Source: CAIZQW01 sp037133395 (GTDB lineage Bacteria; Verrucomicrobiota; Kiritimatiellia; RFP12; UBA1067). Taken from it: a DNA stretch of 8,586 bases. This document shows, one piece after another, positions 7,574 to 8,586 of this stretch (positions are counted from its first letter, which is position 1; each line of letters begins with the position of its first letter). The notes beneath the pieces were generated by a model. It saw nothing but the letters and a program-made list of their open reading frames with translations. It was not told the DNA's origin and searched no databases. The position numbers and the translations under genes were made by a program. The DNA lies in NCBI GenBank assembly GCA_037133395.1, contig JBAXOG010000189.1, positions 1 through 8,586 of the forward strand, given 5' to 3'.

Positions 7574-7606
7574 AATTATATAATTTTCAGTTAAAATTAT
7601 ATAATT
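7574..7606. repeat. Twin AT palindromes: candidate operator in the divergent promoter region
   Basis: The perfect 12-bp palindrome AATTATATAATT occurs at 7574-7585 and again at 7595-7606. Their centres are 21 bp apart, two turns of B-DNA, so bound dimers would face the same side. Extending inwards, AATTATATAATTTT (7574-7587) and AAAATTATATAATT (7593-7606) form a perfect 14-bp inverted repeat around CAGTT. Each copy also contains TATAAT on both strands. It fits a regulator binding site between two divergent genes. A plain AT-rich promoter region is the simpler alternative. Confidence 0.55.
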
Positions 7607-7623
7607 TACTCATAGCGCGTGAA
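7596..7623 (-). promoter_or_regulatory. Candidate promoter for the oxidoreductase/URO-D-like operon
   Basis: Read on the - strand, TTCACG (plus 7618-7623) and TATAAT (plus 7596-7601) are 16 bases apart; the -10 is perfect and the -35 matches 4 of 6. The -10 lies inside the distal AT palindrome, and the predicted start near 7589 falls between the two palindromes. The proximal palindrome would then lie just downstream of the start, a classic repressor arrangement. A second TATAAT on the same strand (plus 7575-7580) has no good -35, so the exact start is uncertain. Confidence 0.4.
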
Positions 7624-7653
7624 CGCAGCTAGGTTAGATCCTCCCTTTCTACT

Positions 7654-7682
7654 CGCTCAGCAGATCGAACGCTCAGCCGATC
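7654..7682. repeat. 13-bp tandem direct repeat in the intergenic region
   Basis: CGCTCAGCAGATC (7654-7666) and CGCTCAGCCGATC (7670-7682) differ at one base, are separated by three bases and repeat with a 16-base period. They lie upstream of both divergent genes and are much more GC-rich than the neighbouring AT element. They may be a binding site for a second regulator or a small local duplication. Confidence 0.5.
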
Positions 7683-7711
7683 ACTCGACTTGTATTTTTT
7701 TAAAAATCGCC

Positions 7712-7740
7712 TTGAACTTTAGTGGAAAGAGGCGTAATCT
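7712..7740 (+). promoter_or_regulatory. Weak candidate promoter for the secreted protein gene
   Basis: TTGAAC (7712-7717) and TAATCT (7735-7740) are 17 bases apart, matching the consensus at 4 of 6 and 3 of 6. The start would fall near 7747, about 24 bases before the ATG at 7771. No better pair was seen close to the gene, but the AT palindromes further upstream also contain TATAAT on this strand. Confidence 0.22.
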
Positions 7741-7770
7741 TAATTTTATACATGAAAGGGGAAGTCAGCT

Positions 7771-8586
7771 ATGAAAATGTTAATGAATGTTGTTGGGGGA
7801 ATGTTTTTGGTCGCGCAGGTCTGCAGTGCAGCAGAGGTTAAATTTAACTTTGAGACGGGCGATTTGCAGGGATGGCAGATTGTGGAGGGGAGTTTCGGCA
7901 AGCTGATTAGCGACCGTGCTACACAGTATCACGGCCAGAACCCCTTTGAAAAAGAGGGAAAGTTTTTTTTGTCAACACTCGATGCGCAACAGGGTCCCAG
8001 TGATGATTTTATGGGGACGATTGAATCGCCCATCATAGACCTAGATGCACCAATCATTCGGTTACGTGTGTGTGGTGGCAGCGGGAAAGATGTCTATGTG
8101 GCACTTTGCACGGTGGAGGGCAGAGAAATCCTGTATGCACGCGGTCAAGGTAATCAGGCGATGAAGCAAGTTGAATGGACCGTGCCGGCCGAATATCTGG
8201 GTAAGCCTCTCTTTTTCCGTGTGGTCGACCATGCGACAGGGGGCTGGGGGCATATTATTGTGGATGATATCATCTTCTCAGGGAAGGTGGACGAAGCAAA
8301 GATGGCAGAGCATATCGCCAAACAGAAGGCAGCGGGACTTGTAACGGTGTTGAAGCCGATGAAAGCCGCGATCGAAGAACTGGGAAGACTTTATAAGCAG
8401 TATCCTGCAGCTAAGCTTCTAGAAGAGTTAGAGACGACAGGTGATCTTACAACGTTTCAGCGTAAGGCGTTGGTGACGATGAATCCTATTGTAAATAGTG
8501 CGCCAATCCTCTTTGCGACGCGCAAGCAATTTCGCCGGGACCATCACAACACCGAGACCATGTTCCAGACCAAAGAGATCAATACG
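7771..8586 (+). CDS. Secreted protein with jelly-roll-like N-terminal region, hydrazine-synthase-alpha-domain-like (3' end outside window)
   Basis: The frame is open from ATG 7771 to the last base, giving 272 residues without a stop; the protein continues beyond the window. AAAGGGGAAG lies 7 bases before the ATG. Residues 1-20 form a signal peptide (MKMLMNVVGGMFLVAQVCSA, cleavage likely before AEV), so the protein is exported. Residues about 24-170 look like a beta-sandwich: FNFETGDLQGW, FFLSTLDAQQG, a run of beta strands around LRVCGGSGKDVYVALCTVEG, and GGWGHIIVDD (157-166). This resembles concanavalin-like or carbohydrate-binding N-terminal regions of secreted planctomycete proteins. A helical linker follows, then PIVNSAPILFATRKQF and DHHNTETMFQTKEINT (to 272). 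I recognise this as the opening of large secreted proteins annotated with the hydrazine synthase alpha middle domain. That recognition is from memory and does not imply hydrazine synthesis. The gene is divergent from the Gfo/Idh/MocA operon and may share its control region. Confidence 0.8.
   Translation, partial: MKMLMNVVGGMFLVAQVCSAAEVKFNFETGDLQGWQIVEGSFGKLISDRATQYHGQNPFEKEGKFFLSTLDAQQGPSDDFMGTIESPIIDLDAPIIRLRVCGGSGKDVYVALCTVEGREILYARGQGNQAMKQVEWTVPAEYLGKPLFFRVVDHATGGWGHIIVDDIIFSGKVDEAKMAEHIAKQKAAGLVTVLKPMKAAIEELGRLYKQYPAAKLLEELETTGDLTTFQRKALVTMNPIVNSAPILFATRKQFRRDHHNTETMFQTKEINT

Noticed and set aside
7529..7594. Possible 21-codon small frame beginning ATGTTTAAG in the intergenic region
   Set aside because: It has no ribosome binding site, overlaps the operator-like palindrome and encodes no recognisable pattern.
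7694..7706. T-run followed by A-run (TTTTTAAAAA) as a terminator or operator
   Set aside because: It is a simple AT homopolymer palindrome with no GC stem, and no gene ends nearby.
7563..7725. 8-bp inverted repeat CCACTAAA (7563-7570) and TTTAGTGG (7718-7725) flanking the intergenic elements
   Set aside because: It does not extend beyond 8 bp, and an 8-bp match over this distance is expected by chance fairly often. There is no target duplication or mobile gene.
7771..7830. Lipoprotein signal for the secreted protein because of Cys18
   Set aside because: The residues before Cys18 (AQV) do not fit the lipobox, which wants a small residue at -1 and Leu near -3. A standard signal peptidase I site after Ala20 fits better.

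Overview
The window reads as chromosomal DNA of a Gram-negative-type bacterium of the PVC group, most likely Kiritimatiellota, Lentisphaerota or Verrucomicrobiota. I infer this from the mix of families: a GT-C-like/TPR membrane protein related to DUF2723, a twin-arginine-exported Gfo/Idh/MocA oxidoreductase, a uroporphyrinogen-decarboxylase-like protein, and a secreted protein resembling planctomycete-type hydrazine-synthase-alpha-domain proteins. No single marker proves the phylum. I saw no rRNA, tRNA, CRISPR array, transposase, phage gene or plasmid gene.

Left arm, + strand (1-5025). The 3' end of an AMP-forming acyl-CoA/acyl-ACP synthetase gene is followed by a good sigma-70-type promoter (530-558). 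That promoter drives a large membrane protein with C-terminal TPR repeats (606-3899). 18 bases later comes mnmA, the tRNA U34 2-thiouridylase (3918-4997). The pair looks like a two-gene operon ending at a compact, symmetrical terminator (4996-5025). That terminator also serves the convergent genes on the other side.

Middle, - strand (5043-7502). A Tat-signal Gfo/Idh/MocA dehydrogenase (7502 down to 6147) is followed after 69 bases by a cytoplasmic uroporphyrinogen-decarboxylase-family protein (6077 down to 5043). They are probably one transcript. They look like accessory catabolic functions (sugar or polyol oxidation, and possibly methyl transfer or demethylation). The substrate cannot be read from the sequence.

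Right arm, + strand (7771 to the window end). A secreted protein with a jelly-roll-like N-terminal region begins here and runs off the window. The 268-base gap between it and the divergent oxidoreductase gene carries the most structured non-coding DNA in the window. It has two identical 12-bp AT palindromes whose centres are 21 bp apart, one overlapping a candidate -10 box, and a separate 13-bp near-perfect tandem direct repeat.

Most of the window is recognisable. Three points deserve a second look: the operator-like AT element, the apparent loss of the expected GT-C catalytic acids in the TPR membrane protein, and the His-x-Asp...Cys arrangement in the uroporphyrinogen-decarboxylase-like protein. 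I found no convincing evidence for a wholly new biological system.
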